Assembly: GCA_027559495.1 (NCBI GenBank)
Contig: JAMXSV010000004.1
Location: forward strand, 1,043,001-1,107,000
Length of the DNA: 64,000 nucleotides
Origin: Aurifilum marmelostoma
Taxonomy: Eukaryota > Ascomycota > Sordariomycetes > Diaporthales > Cryphonectriaceae
Direction: 5' to 3'
The first letter of the stretch is position 1, and each line of letters begins with the position of its first letter. Shown piece by piece: positions 47,790-60,578 of this stretch. The notes beneath the pieces are model-generated. The model did no database searches, was not told where the DNA came from, and saw only the letters and a program-made list of their open reading frames with translations. The translations under genes were made by a program, and so were the position numbers.

Positions 47790-48062
47790 TAGAGCTCTCT
47801 CAAAGGTCGTCCCTTAGTTCGTATCTGCTTGGTAGTGCGTCAGTTCGGGCAGCCGACGAACGGTCAGTGCTTGCGCTTGACCGGGGAGGGCGGAATAAAA
47901 CATCTGCTTGGATCCTCAGATCAGCCAATGCACAGCCAGGGGAGTCCCCGCTTCGTTTGACAGTTTATAGTCACCTTCAGTGTTCGTCGAAGAGGAGAGG
48001 AGACCATCGACGGCGGCCTTGCGACGACCACTCTGCGGGGCATGATGATGTGGTGTTGTCGT

Positions 48063-48858
48063 TCACAGCAGCATCGGTAACAAAAGCCATGTCGAGAACC
48101 TAAGGGCGCTGTCGGGCCATGGCACTCGCCTTCCTGGATAATGGAGATAGCCCCCGTCGTACGCAACGCAACAGGTAGTCGGTTGCATAGCTCTGGAACG
48201 ATCTTCGACAGGAGAGCTTGTTGTAAAGGGTGGAAGGTCGTGGAGCGGCGTGCTCATCCCTTGTGGAGGTGGGCGAGTCGTCGCTGCTGCCTCAACAGAC
48301 AGGAGCCATGAATCGACTTGGTGCAGAGCCGTTGTACCCTCCTGCGATTGCTTGGTAGTGCTCCGTTTTGGCGTCACGCATCGAGACAGGGGGGACTAGT
48401 GCGGAGCGGTCGACAGAGGCCCTCATCGAAGCCTCGAAGCGAGCACGCCCTTCGAGCTCATTGTGGATGTCGCATCTATTGCTTCTTGAAAATTCGCGAG
48501 ATTTGTCATATTGCTATCATCACGGAGTGGCTATCTCAGCGGCCTCAGAGGTGCAGGTCCGGGACAAACGTTGTCGTTTTGGTGTCAAGCCGTTGCAAGA
48601 TAGCAGTGAACCTTTCCATTGCCTTGCTCGCAAAGATCGTATGCGACGGATTCGAAGTGCTCCTTGGTATCAATTTCTCGCGTCATGCATACTTCGGCGA
48701 AGGTAGAAATTTTCATCGAAGCAAGTGGGCGCCTCGGACTCTGCACGGGGTCGCCGCAATGGTCACGAGCTTCTCGGATTGTGGGATTCTTTCAAAGATC
48801 ATTGGAGCTGCGTTCGTCGAAGCTCACGAGAACACAGTCGGTTTGTGGGACGTTGGAC
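48063..48858 (-). pseudogene. possible eroded gene, several in-frame stops
   Basis: From ATG at 48858 one minus frame reads about 265 codons with only about five stops (mostly TGA). The open blocks look protein-like (MSNVPQTDCVLVSFDERSS; AEVCMTREIDTKEHFESVAY). A TATATA-like box lies near 48971 on the same strand. No homology recognised. If real, it is a pseudogene with C-to-T-type stop mutations; it may also be chance. Confidence 0.2.
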
Positions 48859-51799
48859 ATCGTGGAGCTTCTAGTCGAACAAGTGAAGCAAAGAATATAG
48901 ATGAAACGAGATATAAGGAAGGTTGTCAAGTGGGAAGGGGGCTGGACAGCAGCTGGGTGGAGAGCGGCACTATATAGTAGTAGTCTCTGATCAAGGGGTG
49001 TCAACAATACAGGCATCTATTAGTATCTGCAGCACATGAGCCCCTTCATGTCAGCCAGCACTAGACCCCGAAAAAACAGGCGGAATGACACGAGGAAAAT
49101 CCCCTGGACTCTCATGGAGATACGAGGGGCTACAAAGGGCAGCAGAGCTCAAGGATTCGCTTGGCCTGGACAGGATGTAGGATGTGGCTTCAGTTGTCCC
49201 GCTTGAGCATTGCTATACATGTTGTACTCGCGTAGGGGGTCGAAGATTCTATGAAGCCCGAAAGGGCGCGAGCAGCGTACTTGGCGTCAAGGCTGTCCTG
49301 CTTGGGATCTTGATCGAGATGGCTGCCAGTGGACGAGGTGACAAGCCTCCAGGATACAGTGTCTTAGAGTACAAGGCGCATGGTTGGAGTGCCTGTTATT
49401 GTGAGAAGGTTCTTAACTGCTTGAATACTATGCGGAGCCTTGCTCTGGGGTCTTTGTGGGGTTGATGCACTCTTCACTGACTTTTCGCTCTGCTGCTTGA
49501 CTCTTGATCCTCACGGCTGTCTAATCTGAAGAGAGGACCACCACAAATAGAAAATATCTTCGCTGTTGGAATCTGCAGAAGTTTTCTCTCACAGGATAGG
49601 ACATGCAGATGACATGGGTTCATATCACATCTACATATCTGTCATGCACATAGGTATCAGTATGGTACACCTCGAATCGATTCGAATTGTGGTGTCATAG
49701 GCAATAAATAGCCCAGTGCTGCATCTTCTGAGAGTCCAAATTACAGTGTGTTCATTGTTTGATGAACTCTGCCTCTCTCACATGATAAGGTCACTAGTTT
49801 TCTTCCACTATTGTGAGAATGAGATGTCATGAGATAGAAATAGAATATGCACAGGCATAACATTATTCTTTCAACCTTGTCTTCACGTGCAACACCTTCT
49901 GGGCGCCTTGTACTCTGGAATGGAGCCTTGATGAGAACAGACGACAAGGGGATAAGGCAGTGGAGCCGGCGGCCCGTAGCCCCTGTGCAGCCCACCTCCC
50001 GCATGCCTCCTTTCAGGCGTAGCTCTGTTTGTTGGGGGCCAAGACCACCAGATCCCTGCCTATAGCCATCAGGGGGACGAATGTTACACTTCGGACCCTA
50101 TGTGCTTGCGGTGGCTGCGGAGGAGGCCTGGTCGTTCTCTACCTGAGGAGGGCCGAGGCTGACTACACTAGGGTAGGCATTCGAGTTAGGTGGACAGGCA
50201 ATTGTCGGTCAGCTTCTGGGCCTCGGCAAAGATTCTTGTGCCGGTGGGAAGATGAATCTGTAGTAACGCTTGTGGCTAGTCTAGCGAACATCATTGTGCA
50301 AAACTGAAGGACAAGTGATCTTCTCGGCCAGGAGTAGGGGGTTCAGACAGCAGTCAGCAGGCATAAAGAAGACTCAGCATAACTTCGTGCACCAGCGAGG
50401 AAATCAAAGAGGAGCGTTCCTGCGTGACAAGCCGGAGTGAGATGGGCCAGACGTGTTCCGGTTGGTGCAGGATTGTGCCCAGGCTGTTCGACGAGAATTA
50501 CTGCGACCCGCCCCCTGCCTTGGTCAGCAACGCATGGTCGGTCGATCGTGAATGCTGAGGGTGTGGAAGAGCGGGCATGCATCAGCCTTACCCATCCGTC
50601 CCTTGGGTGGTCCTAACCACCCTTTGAGCTCTGCATAGCGCCACACCCGACACTGGACTGTCAGGCGGTCAACACCTCAGCAGTCTGTTCAGAGTGATCA
50701 TGTCTGAGACACAGCCTGCCGCGGGCGAGAGATTTCCACGAAATTACGCAATTTCCAGTGCCGACAAGTCCTGCTCCTGAGGGACCTGGACTCTCAGAGG
50801 TATATGTTGATCTTGCAGCGTGTTTGATGTCTTCAAAGAGGCTGTATGTCACGTAGCTGGAATATTGTGGAAGGGTTGTGCGCGTATTTCTTCTTCTTCT
50901 TCTCTTCCACGATGTTCGAGACCTCTCCTGAACCGTGACTAGAATCCGAGATCGAATGGCTGCTTGTCTCGGGTGGTTGGACAGGACTGACATGTAATGA
51001 CCTCGGTCGCCCCCCGCCCCCCGGCTCCCCTCTCCCCTTTGCTTTCTTCCCTCCATCGGCCGAACGAGGCTCGCAGCGCGGGACGGGTCGCAGCCGATAG
51101 ACTGTTGGAAATCATGGGAAGATGAGTACGCATGGAGGAGCCTGTCGCGTTAGGTGAGGTGCACTTTGATCAGTGTGACAACCGCTGTCACGCTCTGCTT
51201 GACAGTAGGTGTGTTCAGCCTTGACCCGAGCCCCCGAGGCTGTGTTGAAGTGACCAGCCGTTGGTTGTGGAGCAGTAACGGGCCGGGGAAACGATGAGAA
51301 CCGGGCCTCTCCGTCCATCATAGTACTGTACAAACTTTACTATTTTTAACGGAGTCGGTCCAGGGGACTAGTCTGCAGTGGGGAGCTCAGGGATAAAGCT
51401 GCCTAGGATGCCCGGAAGCACCAAGGGGGGGCCCACGGGCCCACTGTGTTGAGCCCTGCCAGAGTCCCAGTCACCCACTGGACCAGGACTGACAAGGGCA
51501 CGTCTGTCACCCACCATCAAGTCCCTAGCATAATCCATCCAACCCACGCACAGCACCCCTCTCTACCCGCCTTGCTTCCCTTTTCCCCTTCCAACTCCAC
51601 TCTCCTCACATCCAGACCCTGCTCACGATCCTTGAATCTCTTCAGCATCCCCCTCCCCTCTATTTGTGTAAACACAGGCTCCCAAAGCAATGTGAAATTT
51701 TGCCTCTTATCTGTTCCTCTGCAAGCTACTGTGTCTTCCTCTGCCGTACTCTCCTCTGCCCATCGTCGTCCTTTGCCTTCCTCGTCACAACCTGTCACT

Positions 51800-53126
51800 A
51801 TGTCCAGCAACACCACTCCTCCCGGCGTTATTGACCCGACCAAGCCAGGCAAATACCCTGTTATCCTCAGTGATGCCCTGAAGGGCAAGCCAACCAAGGA
51901 GATCCTGACTGCCATCAGATGTGCGTGTGACTGCTCGCCTTTCCTACAATCCTCCACCCTCTCCTCTCCCTTCTTGAAGTGCAAATTGAGAGACTGACCA
52001 AATACTTCCTTCTCTGTCCCCAGACAACCACAGACCCAACCTCTCCTCCGACACTGCACCAAGCACGGCCAAGTTAAAACCAGTTCCCTCTGCCTCGTCG
52101 CCCTCCACGATCGCTTCCTATGACCTCACGTACTCGGACGGTGGCGGCAGGTATGGCTACAACGGCAGTCGGACCACAAAGGACAAGAAATATGTTCTCA
52201 TCTTCGACCCGGAGCGCAAGGCCTTCGTGCTACACCGCGTAGACTCTACCTTTAACATGAACCTGACACGGCTACCTACGCTCAATAATGCCGAGAGCCT
52301 GAAGCAGAAATACCCGCACATCGACGGGAGCGCGAAGACACCGTCAACGACGAAGCCATCGCTGACAGTAGACAACGAGGGTTTTGTCAAGCCGCCTCTC
52401 CCGCTCAACAAGCTGAACAAGAACAAGAACCCAGTCAAGAGCGCGGGCATGGTACAGAGCAAGAGGCCCAGCGCCACAACAACACCGGCAACGGCGCCAC
52501 CCGCAGCAACAGCGTCGAAATCCTCGGGCGCGAGGGCGGACCTCGCGACGGAGAAGAAGAAGAAGAAGGAGGAGGAGCCGAAACCGAAAGCGTCAAAATC
52601 CAAGGAGCCCAAATCCAAGGACTCGAAGTCCAAGGAGCCGCCAAAGCCAAATCGCCCACGCTCTCCCGTTGACTCCGAATACGGCTCGGAAGACGAATCT
52701 GGGCTGCTTGTGGAGTGGCCGGACCCACAGCCGCCGACGGCCAGGCCTGTTCCTGTTGCTACAGCCCCGACCACGATCCGCCGCTTCTCCGAGTTCATGG
52801 CAAACCAGGCCATATCCGGCGAAGATTCTGAGGAGGATGCCGATGCGGAAGGAGAAGATGACGATTTCTTGATCATTGAGGACCCGGCAGCTGATGCTGC
52901 TCCTCCTCCCCCTCCCCCTGCTACTACTGCTACTACTAGCACGGCCAACTTGCCGAGCCCGGTGGCCAGGCAGGACACCGTGGAAGAGAGCCAGCAGCCG
53001 CCACCGGTCCTTGATCTAGACGAGGAGGAGCCGCCCGGGGACGAGGAGCTCGAGGCGCTTCTGGCGCGAGAGATTGGCGAGGCCATGGATGTCGACTCAG
53101 AGAGCTCCGTCAGTGAAGAGGAATAA
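51800..53126 (+). CDS. EAF-family RNA polymerase II elongation factor
   Basis: Exons 51800..51920 and 52024..53126, 407 residues. The 103-nt intron has a GTGCGT donor, CTGAC branch and CCCAG acceptor and rebuilds LTAIRYNHRPN. The first 130 residues match the ELL-associated factor (EAF) N-terminal domain: GKYPVILSDALKGKPTKEIL, then YDLTYSD...KKYVLIFDPERKAFVLHRVD and the FNMNLTRLP motif. The remainder is disordered: Lys/Ser/Pro repeats (SKEPKSKDSKSKEP), then acidic patches (EDSEEDADAEGEDDDFLII and the final DVDSESSVSEEE), typical of EAF transactivation tails. EAF partners ELL to stimulate Pol II elongation in the nucleus. Length is in the usual range for filamentous fungi. It is convergent with the next gene, with 460 bp between stop codons. 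Confidence 0.92.
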
Positions 53127-53586
53127 GTGCTGGTTATGTCCTGTCTGGCGATATCTCCTGTGGCTTAGGTTGTACGTGTTGTCACTTGGTGGTCGACTTT
53201 CTTCGATGATGTTGTCTATTCCCTCTTCTCCACTGTAGTAGACCTGACATTCCGATTCTGAGCCTTCACAAAATGAATCTTCAATACAAATTGTGGTAAT
53301 ACCAGTTCTTGGATGACCTGTAGTATCTTGAAGCAAGCCTCAATAGTGATTGTGAGAGCCACGTAACAAAATCAGTTGAAAAAGCCGGAAGACGTTCGAA
53401 TTATTGCTATTACAGTTCCTGTGCCCCTGACCAGTACGCCCCCCGCCCCCCCGCCTTTTTTTTTTCTTCCAAAAATAAGAATGTGAGACCGCTGTGATGG
53501 CGTCTCGCCATACTGCTCAATGGTCATACGCTAGCAAGAACCGCAATGTCAAGCCATGCTCCCCAAGCGACGATTGCCGCCGTACC
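53127..53586. other. convergent 3' intergenic region
   Basis: Shared 3' region of the EAF gene and the minus-strand acidic-protein gene. Contains a T run at about 53457-53465. Nothing else seen. Confidence 0.6.
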
Positions 53587-54681
53587 CTATAGGACCATAT
53601 CAACGTCGTCGTCCCCATCCATGAGCATATCCACGTCTTGTGAGTCCATCTCGCCACAGCCCATCTCACAATCACGGTTGGTATCAAAGGGACCGTCGAC
53701 CATCTCAGAGTCCTCGTCACATACAGAAGAAACCCCGCAGTCAACCATTACGTTCCACCTCTGTCCTCCTGCGTGGCCAGTAACCGCAGCTCCGTCCTGA
53801 ACTGGCGTCTCCGGTGGAGTGCCGATGCAGTCAACCCTGTTCAGGAGACGCCTCTCCTCTACATGCTTGGGCGTCGTCGAGATTTCCATATCCCACGGGT
53901 ATCGCAGGGGAGACGGCCCCGGGCCACCGAAACGCATCTGGTCTGGTGTTCGCGGTGAGAACGGCCGGGGCGTGGTGGTCTGCAAGGGGAGCAAGCTGCG
54001 GTTGAACATGACCTTGGGCGTGCCTGCTTGCATCGTGACGGCGGCGTTCGAGCTTCCAAAGGGTTGGTGACCTATAGCGGGGGTGCTGATTTGCGGCAAG
54101 GTGTATTTGAATGCAAAGTCTTGGTTTTGTGTATTCTGTGAGGACGCGTAACCCCCATGCCCGATCACATCGTCGTCTGACAGCATTTCTATATCCCGAG
54201 AGGATGACCCGGGGGCAAGATCGACTTCTGTAGCAGGCGCGGTCTCGTTGCCAGCCTGCCCAACCCCAGGCTGCAGCAACGCCGACGTCTCGGCGGCGAT
54301 GGGACCATCATCCTATGATGCCATGCACACATCCAGCATGTCGTCGGCCGGCCTCATGGCGTCGTCCGTCGCGGGCGGTTGAGAATATTGCGGGCCATCG
54401 AGGTGATCCGAGGGCCGGGCCCGCTTCCGTGGCCGCGCAGACCCACCTTCCTCTGCACCGTTCTGCGGATCATCCGCCTTGTCCTCTCGGCCCCTTCGCT
54501 TGCCGCCTGTCCGAGCCGCAGCAAGAAACATCTGGGATGCTGCTGCTCTCGTCTGGAAGAGGGCTGCATCTCGGTCCGTTTCGGAGGATATGATGGGAAC
54601 GTCGTTTGTGGGAGGCTTGCTAGTGTTTGTCCCACACTGCTGGACTGTCCGCCACTGTGTGCTTTGTCCTGTGGAATGCAT
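53587..54681 (-). CDS. acidic nuclear protein, unknown; in-frame TAG inside
   Basis: One frame runs from ATG 54681 to the stop at 53587 but is interrupted by a single TAG at 54313-54315. Upstream part, 122 codons: MFLAAARTGGKRRGRED and the basic cluster RPRKRARPSD look like nuclear signals. Downstream part continues in the same frame (DDGPIAAETSALLQPG), with repeated TP/SP motifs (TPRPFSPRTPDQ, STTPKH, GTPPETP) that could be proline-directed phosphosites, and ends in an acidic tail (DSQDVDMLMDGDDDVDM). No domain recognised. No good donor/acceptor pair removes the TAG without discarding coding-like sequence, so it is a sequencing error, a real nonsense codon, or a sign of two ORFs (53587-54279 and 54313-54681). 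A CACAG just after the ATG could instead be an acceptor for an unseen first exon. Confidence 0.6.
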
Positions 54682-57600
54682 GAGGCTGATTAACCTGTGT
54701 ATGTGGATCGATGCTCCTGTACTTCACTTAGCACCAGCGTGGCCTGGCTGATTGTTTGCTGTTGATGAGCAGGTGGGTGACTCTGGCTGCATTGGCCTGG
54801 CCTGTGTCTGACTTGGAAAGAACACCTGCAAGAAACAGGAGAGACAAGGCAAAAAGAGCGTGTGCTTGTGTGCAGGTCGTGTGTATAATTATTATCTTGT
54901 GTGTCAGGCGGTGAGGCTGTGTTGACTTGGACTGAGCTCTCTGTGGCTTTGTTGTGGTGACAAACGAAATGGACAGGAAGACCAAGTAGGGGGGGGGGGG
55001 GGGTTGAAAACCAGAAGATCAGCACGAGCTCTGGGTCCAAGACAAGAGGGAAAGAGCGGATGAAGCACCCTCTTTGGGTTCTTCAGGATTCTATCAAGAG
55101 CCTTGCATCCGCCTATTGATGGATACTTCTATGCAGTATCATTTTGCCTTCTTTTCTGTACTGTACCAATGACGACAACAGAAGTACTGATATCTCAAGG
55201 ACTTAGACCTTTCTTTCAATTACCTAGTTGTCACAAGACGAGGTGACATTCTACTGTACCTTCAAGGTACAGCCAGCCAGCCTGGTGAATCAGTTTTGCC
55301 TCTTATCAACTATGCATGATATTGCTTCGAAACAAAAGTGATTCTTCTAGGTAGAGGTGACCCAGTCAGAGCAGCCCCTTGCCCCTCTGCCTACCCAGTG
55401 ACTCCTTGGTAATGGCCTTTTTCTTAGGTTGGGGAAGGGGGGGGGGGGTCTTCATATTATGACCTATCTTTCCAGGTCGGTCGGTTATGCACCTTGCTAA
55501 ATAGGATACACACCACCATCTCCCGCCTCTCCTGCCTGAGACAGACTTAAATCTGTTGCAGTCATTGGATTGGCACTTCACAAAGGAAATCTAACCATTA
55601 ATTTTCTTGCGGACATGAACATGTTACCCCATCAGTGCCAGATGGTCAAGTGTTTATGCAAGTTATGCCTCCTGATTGCAGCTCACACGGTTGTGGTCAT
55701 GGTCATGGCCTACAGGTTCAGGCCTGAAGCTATCTGAGACATTGCTGCACTGCCTGGACTTTCAGTGGGTGACTGCTAAATCCAGGCACAGGGCCCCGCT
55801 GGAGATGTGACCTTCAGGGGGCTCACAGTCCTGTCTTAATACACTTAGTAGCAGATACATGCTTGGTGGGGTCAGAGTTACTTGTTAGCGCTGTGCACAG
55901 ATCCGCAACCCCCTGGCCTCAACCTCAACCTTGCTTATTTTCTTTTTCCTGACTTGTCATCTCCTCTTGTGCTGCCCAGGTGGTCGGCGAACCTCTTTTC
56001 CTCAGACCGACGCCTCTCTCTCAGGCCTGTTGCCCTCATGGCTTCTTCTATCCTGTTGGCTGAGTATGGAGATCTACTTCTTCCTAAAGCAGACCAATCA
56101 AGATATGATTCAATTGATCCGTTCAGGGATACCAGGTCCCGGTGAGGATGCTTCACTTTTTGATCTTCGGCTTCCTGACGCAGAAGTTTTTCTTTTCTTT
56201 TTGCTGAACCTGGACAAACATCTGTGCCGCTGGTGAGTCTGGCTTGTCTGGGTTTCTCTCTAGGGATTCTCCATTGGAGCGCAGATCCCGCCAGAAGGGC
56301 GGTTGGCGATGAGGATTCAAAACGTCCGACCGGCGAGACATGGCCACGCGTTTTTTTTGGAAAATACTTACGGTGTGAGGTACGTTGGGCAAAGGAAGAG
56401 TAACGTCCATGTCTCAGGCTAGGGAGGGGGCAGGGCGTGCACGAGGAGCCAGCCACGCTGTCCAGAGACCCCACAGCCCAGGCAGGCATGGCAGACTGTC
56501 CATCTCCGTGGTGTTGCTTCCTGCTTCGGCCGCGCAGCTGTCAGCTGAGACATTGGGGGGGGGGGACCAGCCCGGTCGAACTCTCAGCACGACGATTTGT
56601 TAGCCCGAGAATCGCCATTCCGCCGGGGCCATGAGCACCACCGTCAATGTACCTGTACCGATGGCGCCATGTCGTGATGCGTTTCAACCTTCGGGATCCT
56701 GCATCAGAACCTAAGCACCGGATGAGTATACTATGGCACAGCACCTACACAACGTCCGAGTGCTGGAATTTCTTAGCAGAGGGAGCTGCTTGTCGATCCT
56801 CTCTTCCCGGTCAGGGCCCCCCCCCCCCCCCTCTTTCCCCCTAAACCCACCCCCGGACGCGGCAGCGGATCCCGTCTTGCAGTAGTCCTGCAGCTCTGGA
56901 GTGCCAACAACATTATCTAGCCTCTTCTTGTTCCGGCTCGGCCTCGCGCTCAGGGCAAGCTATCCAGCGCGCGCTGTGCCTGTGAGGCGTCAGCCCTCAC
57001 CTTTGACTATCCTGAATCAACCCTCCCTCCCTCACGGGCGGGTAGTCCTGCTAGTCGCCTCTGGCTTTCGTGATTCGCCGGGCTCGGTGGCCTTGGTCGG
57101 GGAAGACGTCCCTAGCCTTGCCAATGTTGGGACGCCTGCCTGCGCATGGGCTGGGCGCACACCCGCCCACCACTGATGCAACTCTTGTTCAGGATAGAGC
57201 AAAGACTGCGCGGTGGGCTCTGGGGGCCGCCTACCAACAAGCCGGCTGATTAGGGGCGGTGTCTCAGCTGCGGCTGTCTCTTCAAAGTTGCACGTCTGCA
57301 ATCCTGTCTGGCAGAATCCCTCAAGGTGTTTTCTGTTGTATTGTCCATCGAGCTGCCATGTTTCTGCGACATTGATCTGCTCCTCCCGCTTTAAGACTTT
57401 CTTCCTGGATTCTGTAAGCGTTCCTCGACTGGCAATACTGCTGCAGAACGAGGACGCCGGAAGCAAGCAAGCCTGCATTCTATACTATTTCTATTCTTAT
57501 TTTATTTTATTCTATTCTTCCTCGTTTCGCACACCGGCTACCCGGTTCTTCCCTCTGGACCATACGAGGATTCGCATAGTCTCTCAACTAGGCTATCTCT

Positions 57601-58045
57601 GTCAAGCACGCTGCTGGTCGTCTGTTCGCAGCAGCTCGGCGAGTCGACACCGCAGAATACGGCCCTCAATTACCTAGTCTGCCGCCTGGGTTGACATCTT
57701 AATTTCGGACACGGACTTGGTGCGTGTATGTGTTTGTGCGCGTGCCAGGTGTGCGCGTGCCTGTGTATGTGTGTGTGTATCGTCACACATTGCCCTCCAC
57801 CGGGTTGCCACACCAATTGAACGCCGGGAAGCGACTTGTCTCCTCGTGTTCCATATGACATATCGTTCTCAAGTCTTCTCCTAGTACCTTGTCTCTCGCG
57901 CCGGAGGACAGCAGTCTTGTCGGTGGATCACTGCGGCTGATCTCGGTGATCCGTGCTGCTGTCCCTTCTGACCCAGTCCCCCTCCCCCTCTCCTCTTCTT
58001 GGCCGTTTTTCTTTGTCATCTCGGCTGCCTGCGTATCAGTTCTCA
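54682..58045. other. 3.4-kb divergent intergenic region
   Basis: Promoter and leader of the minus-strand gene at 54681 and of the plus-strand gene at 58046. G/C runs occur at 54989-55003, 55436-55449 and 56818-56831, and a TG-rich stretch at about 57720-57780. The last 800 bp are pyrimidine-rich, like a leader. No gene seen. Confidence 0.5.
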
Positions 58046-58698
58046 ATGATGGCTCACACGGAAACGATGATCCAGAACCTACCAGAGATGCTCGCTCAGG
58101 ACCTCTCGGAGCGACAGGATGTCTTTCTGGCCAGGGGCCTCACAGCAGGGAGACCGTTGGTGGCTCGAGCCCCGCGGGCGCTGGCACCTGACGTCCCACA
58201 GCGCAGTGCCAGTCGTGTGGCAAGACGCACGTCGTACGGTGCGTCCTCAGAAGCGGACCTGTACCCTGTGAGGCGGAACAGTATGGGCAGCGCGTGGAAA
58301 AGCGACGGCGACGGAGGGCGTATGCTTAAAGACGTGCAGGCCCGCCGCCGCTCATTCCCGATCAAGATGTCAGAGTACATGCCCGGCGGCACCTGCGATA
58401 TCTCGACGAGAGCGGGGATCAGAACGAAACAGGAGCGGAAGCTGATGCTCAACGGCATGGACGAGGGTTGGGGGAGCGATTCGTCGGCGGATATCGAAGC
58501 CGGGTTGTCTTCCCCATCCGTTCGAACACGGCAACAGTCCTTCACCACTGCAGCCACATCTATCGACGTTGTGATTGGGCCCGGAGGCGGACGAATGGCA
58601 GGAGGGTGCGGGTCGGTTGCTGGCAGTCCGCAGAAGACGGCTGCGCACTGTGTCGGGGCGGAGGGAGGAGGGAGCTGGGTTGACCTGGAGCCCGACAT

Positions 58699-58738
<40 letters not shown>

Positions 58739-60578
58739 AGGAGCCTGGACGGAGGAGGCAAATCACTGCGAACACCTGGTGACTCTCAACATCAGTGCGT
58801 TAATACGTCTGAAACGCATGCTGCAAAGGACAAGTCGCCTGCTTCTCCAAAAGGAGGAAACCGGATCGGGCAGGCTCTCCAGCCGCCGATCCAGGTGCCC
58901 AGGAGGTCGTCGTCGCTGAGCCACCGCGCTGGTACAGTCACTCTGAGCGAGGATATATCACATTCTCGCAGAGCTTCGACCCACAGTCCCAACCAGGGCC
59001 TAAACTCACAACAGCCCCTGCCATCGACAGCACCAGCACCGGCACCACCGCCCCAACCCCAGACTTCATCCCACCTCTCCCCTTCAGATCTCTCTTCGCC
59101 GACCTATCCTTGGAATGGACCAGAGGCAGCATTTGCAAACTTTATACCTGCTGCCCGTCGACAAACCATTTGCAACTTGCCCCAGGCTGAACCGCTGCAC
59201 AAGCTAGCTTCTGATCAACTACTATCATTGCCTCCCCCTCTTTACCGCGACAGACATAGCCCAAGACCGCGAAACGACCCTCAGCCGTCGACAGCAACAG
59301 ACCTCCAAGCACCGAAAGTCGCTCAGTGCCACCAACATGCCTGGACTTGGCCGCGTCAACACCTGGCTGTCTTCTGGCGGCGGCGGCGCCAGCAGCAGTG
59401 TTGCTGCTCCTCCTACTCCTGCTGGCATCCAGCCTCTTCCCTCTGACCTTTTGTCTTCCATGTCGCCCCCTGGCAGGTCCCCCATCGGCAACATCCGCGT
59501 CTCTGGTGACATTCTCGAGAGTCTGCGTCTTATTGTCTGCAACTTTCCCGACCTTCAGCTCTCCACCAGCTGCCTGACCATCCAGACCATCCGCAGCTAC
59601 GCTCGAAAGCTGCGTCTCGGCGATCTCACCCACGAGCGCCTTCCCACCCGCCTGCATGACGTGCGGGAGCATACACACCCCACGACCCGGTCCCCCACCT
59701 CCCCTGAGCTACCCCGCCTGGGCCGCAAGACATCTCTCGGGAACCTCAAGCTGATGAGCTCCCTGCGCGGCAAGCTCAGCAGCCGCTTTGGTCACTCCGC
59801 CTCCTCTCCTTCTGCCATGAATGGGAACGGCGACCGCCTGTCGGCTCTTCCTGCACGTGATACCCACCATACCGTCACGCCTGGTATCGGCAACATGTCG
59901 TCAGTCTCGGTCGACGAGACTGAGGTCGAGGCTTGTGTCAACGCGCTTCGCGTCATCTTTCCTGACGGCACCAACTACCTGCTCGATCTCCTGTACGCCC
60001 ACGTCATCGCTTTCAACTACATCAACTCGCTCATCGGCGGTCTGGCTCCGCTGAAGCAGGGCAGCGCATTCCCTGTTGTCCACAGCAAGTCGTCCATGAA
60101 GCTCCCTGCAGACGTCGCTAGTCTTGAAGACCCGCAGATGCACCCTGTTCCTAACGAGACTGCGATCCACGACTTCCACGAGAACATGGCGTCGGCGGCC
60201 TCGAGGGTCGTCATCCCTTCCAAGGCAGCGGCCACGCTTGGTCTTGGATATACCGACTTCAGCAGGCCCATCCCGCGACCTTCTGGATCTCGCGGCGGTT
60301 ACAGCAACTCCAAGCTGCCCTTCAAGACATCTCCCACCTCATCATCCTTCGCCCAGTCCCTCGAGGCGGAGCAGGCGATGCACTACCTGCGTGAGGATAT
60401 CACCCTGAACATCTACCGTCTTGTGGGAGAGATCAAGAAATGCACGCCTGGACAGATCTCCCGGACCCACGAGGAGCAGAACGCCATCCTGTCCATCACC
60501 GAGGCCAAGACGCTGGACCCCATGTTCATGCGTGCCGTGTGCGAGGTTGTGCGCTGCTATGAGGAGCTCCTCGGCTGA
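58046..60578 (+). CDS. large multi-exon hypothetical protein, exon limits unresolved
   Basis: Probably one gene. The first part (frame from ATG 58046, MMAHTETMIQNLPEMLAQ) is Ser/Arg-rich with a CAG-encoded Gln run. A GTGCGT donor-like site lies at 58795. Between about 58850 and 59180 a second frame has strong third-position C bias (TPDFIPPLPFRSLFADLSLE). From about 59240 a third frame takes over and runs to the stop at 60578. It reads through MPGLGRVNTWLSS (ATG 59337, 413 codons from there) and a compact region from about 59480 (NIRVSGDILESLRLIVCNFP), followed by helical segments to the end (MRAVCEVVRCYEELLG). The frame steps 2 to 1 to 0 could be two introns (one acceptor candidate CGACAG near 59252, with a CTGAT branch) or base losses. 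No known domain recognised. The 59.3-60.6 kb part is certainly coding; the middle is uncertain. Confidence 0.7.
58700..58737. repeat. (CAG)n, coding poly-Gln
   Basis: Thirteen Gln codons, nearly all CAG, in the first part of the multi-exon hypothetical gene. Confidence 0.9.

Larger units (their letters stand above)
45475..51799. other. 6.3-kb gene-poor stretch
   Basis: No gene with clear codon bias or motifs. The best remnants are minus-strand: 47385-47789 (134 codons) and 48063-48858, where one frame stays largely open but is cut by several TGA/TAG codons (see finding). A diverged copy of the 34-bp element lies at about 46965-46992. No transposase, reverse transcriptase or long terminal repeats recognised. 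The last few hundred bases form the leader of the EAF gene. Confidence 0.45.

Noticed and set aside
57953..58045. Upstream extension of the multi-exon hypothetical gene
   Set aside because: Open frame but pyrimidine-rich leader; the first ATG in frame is at 58046.
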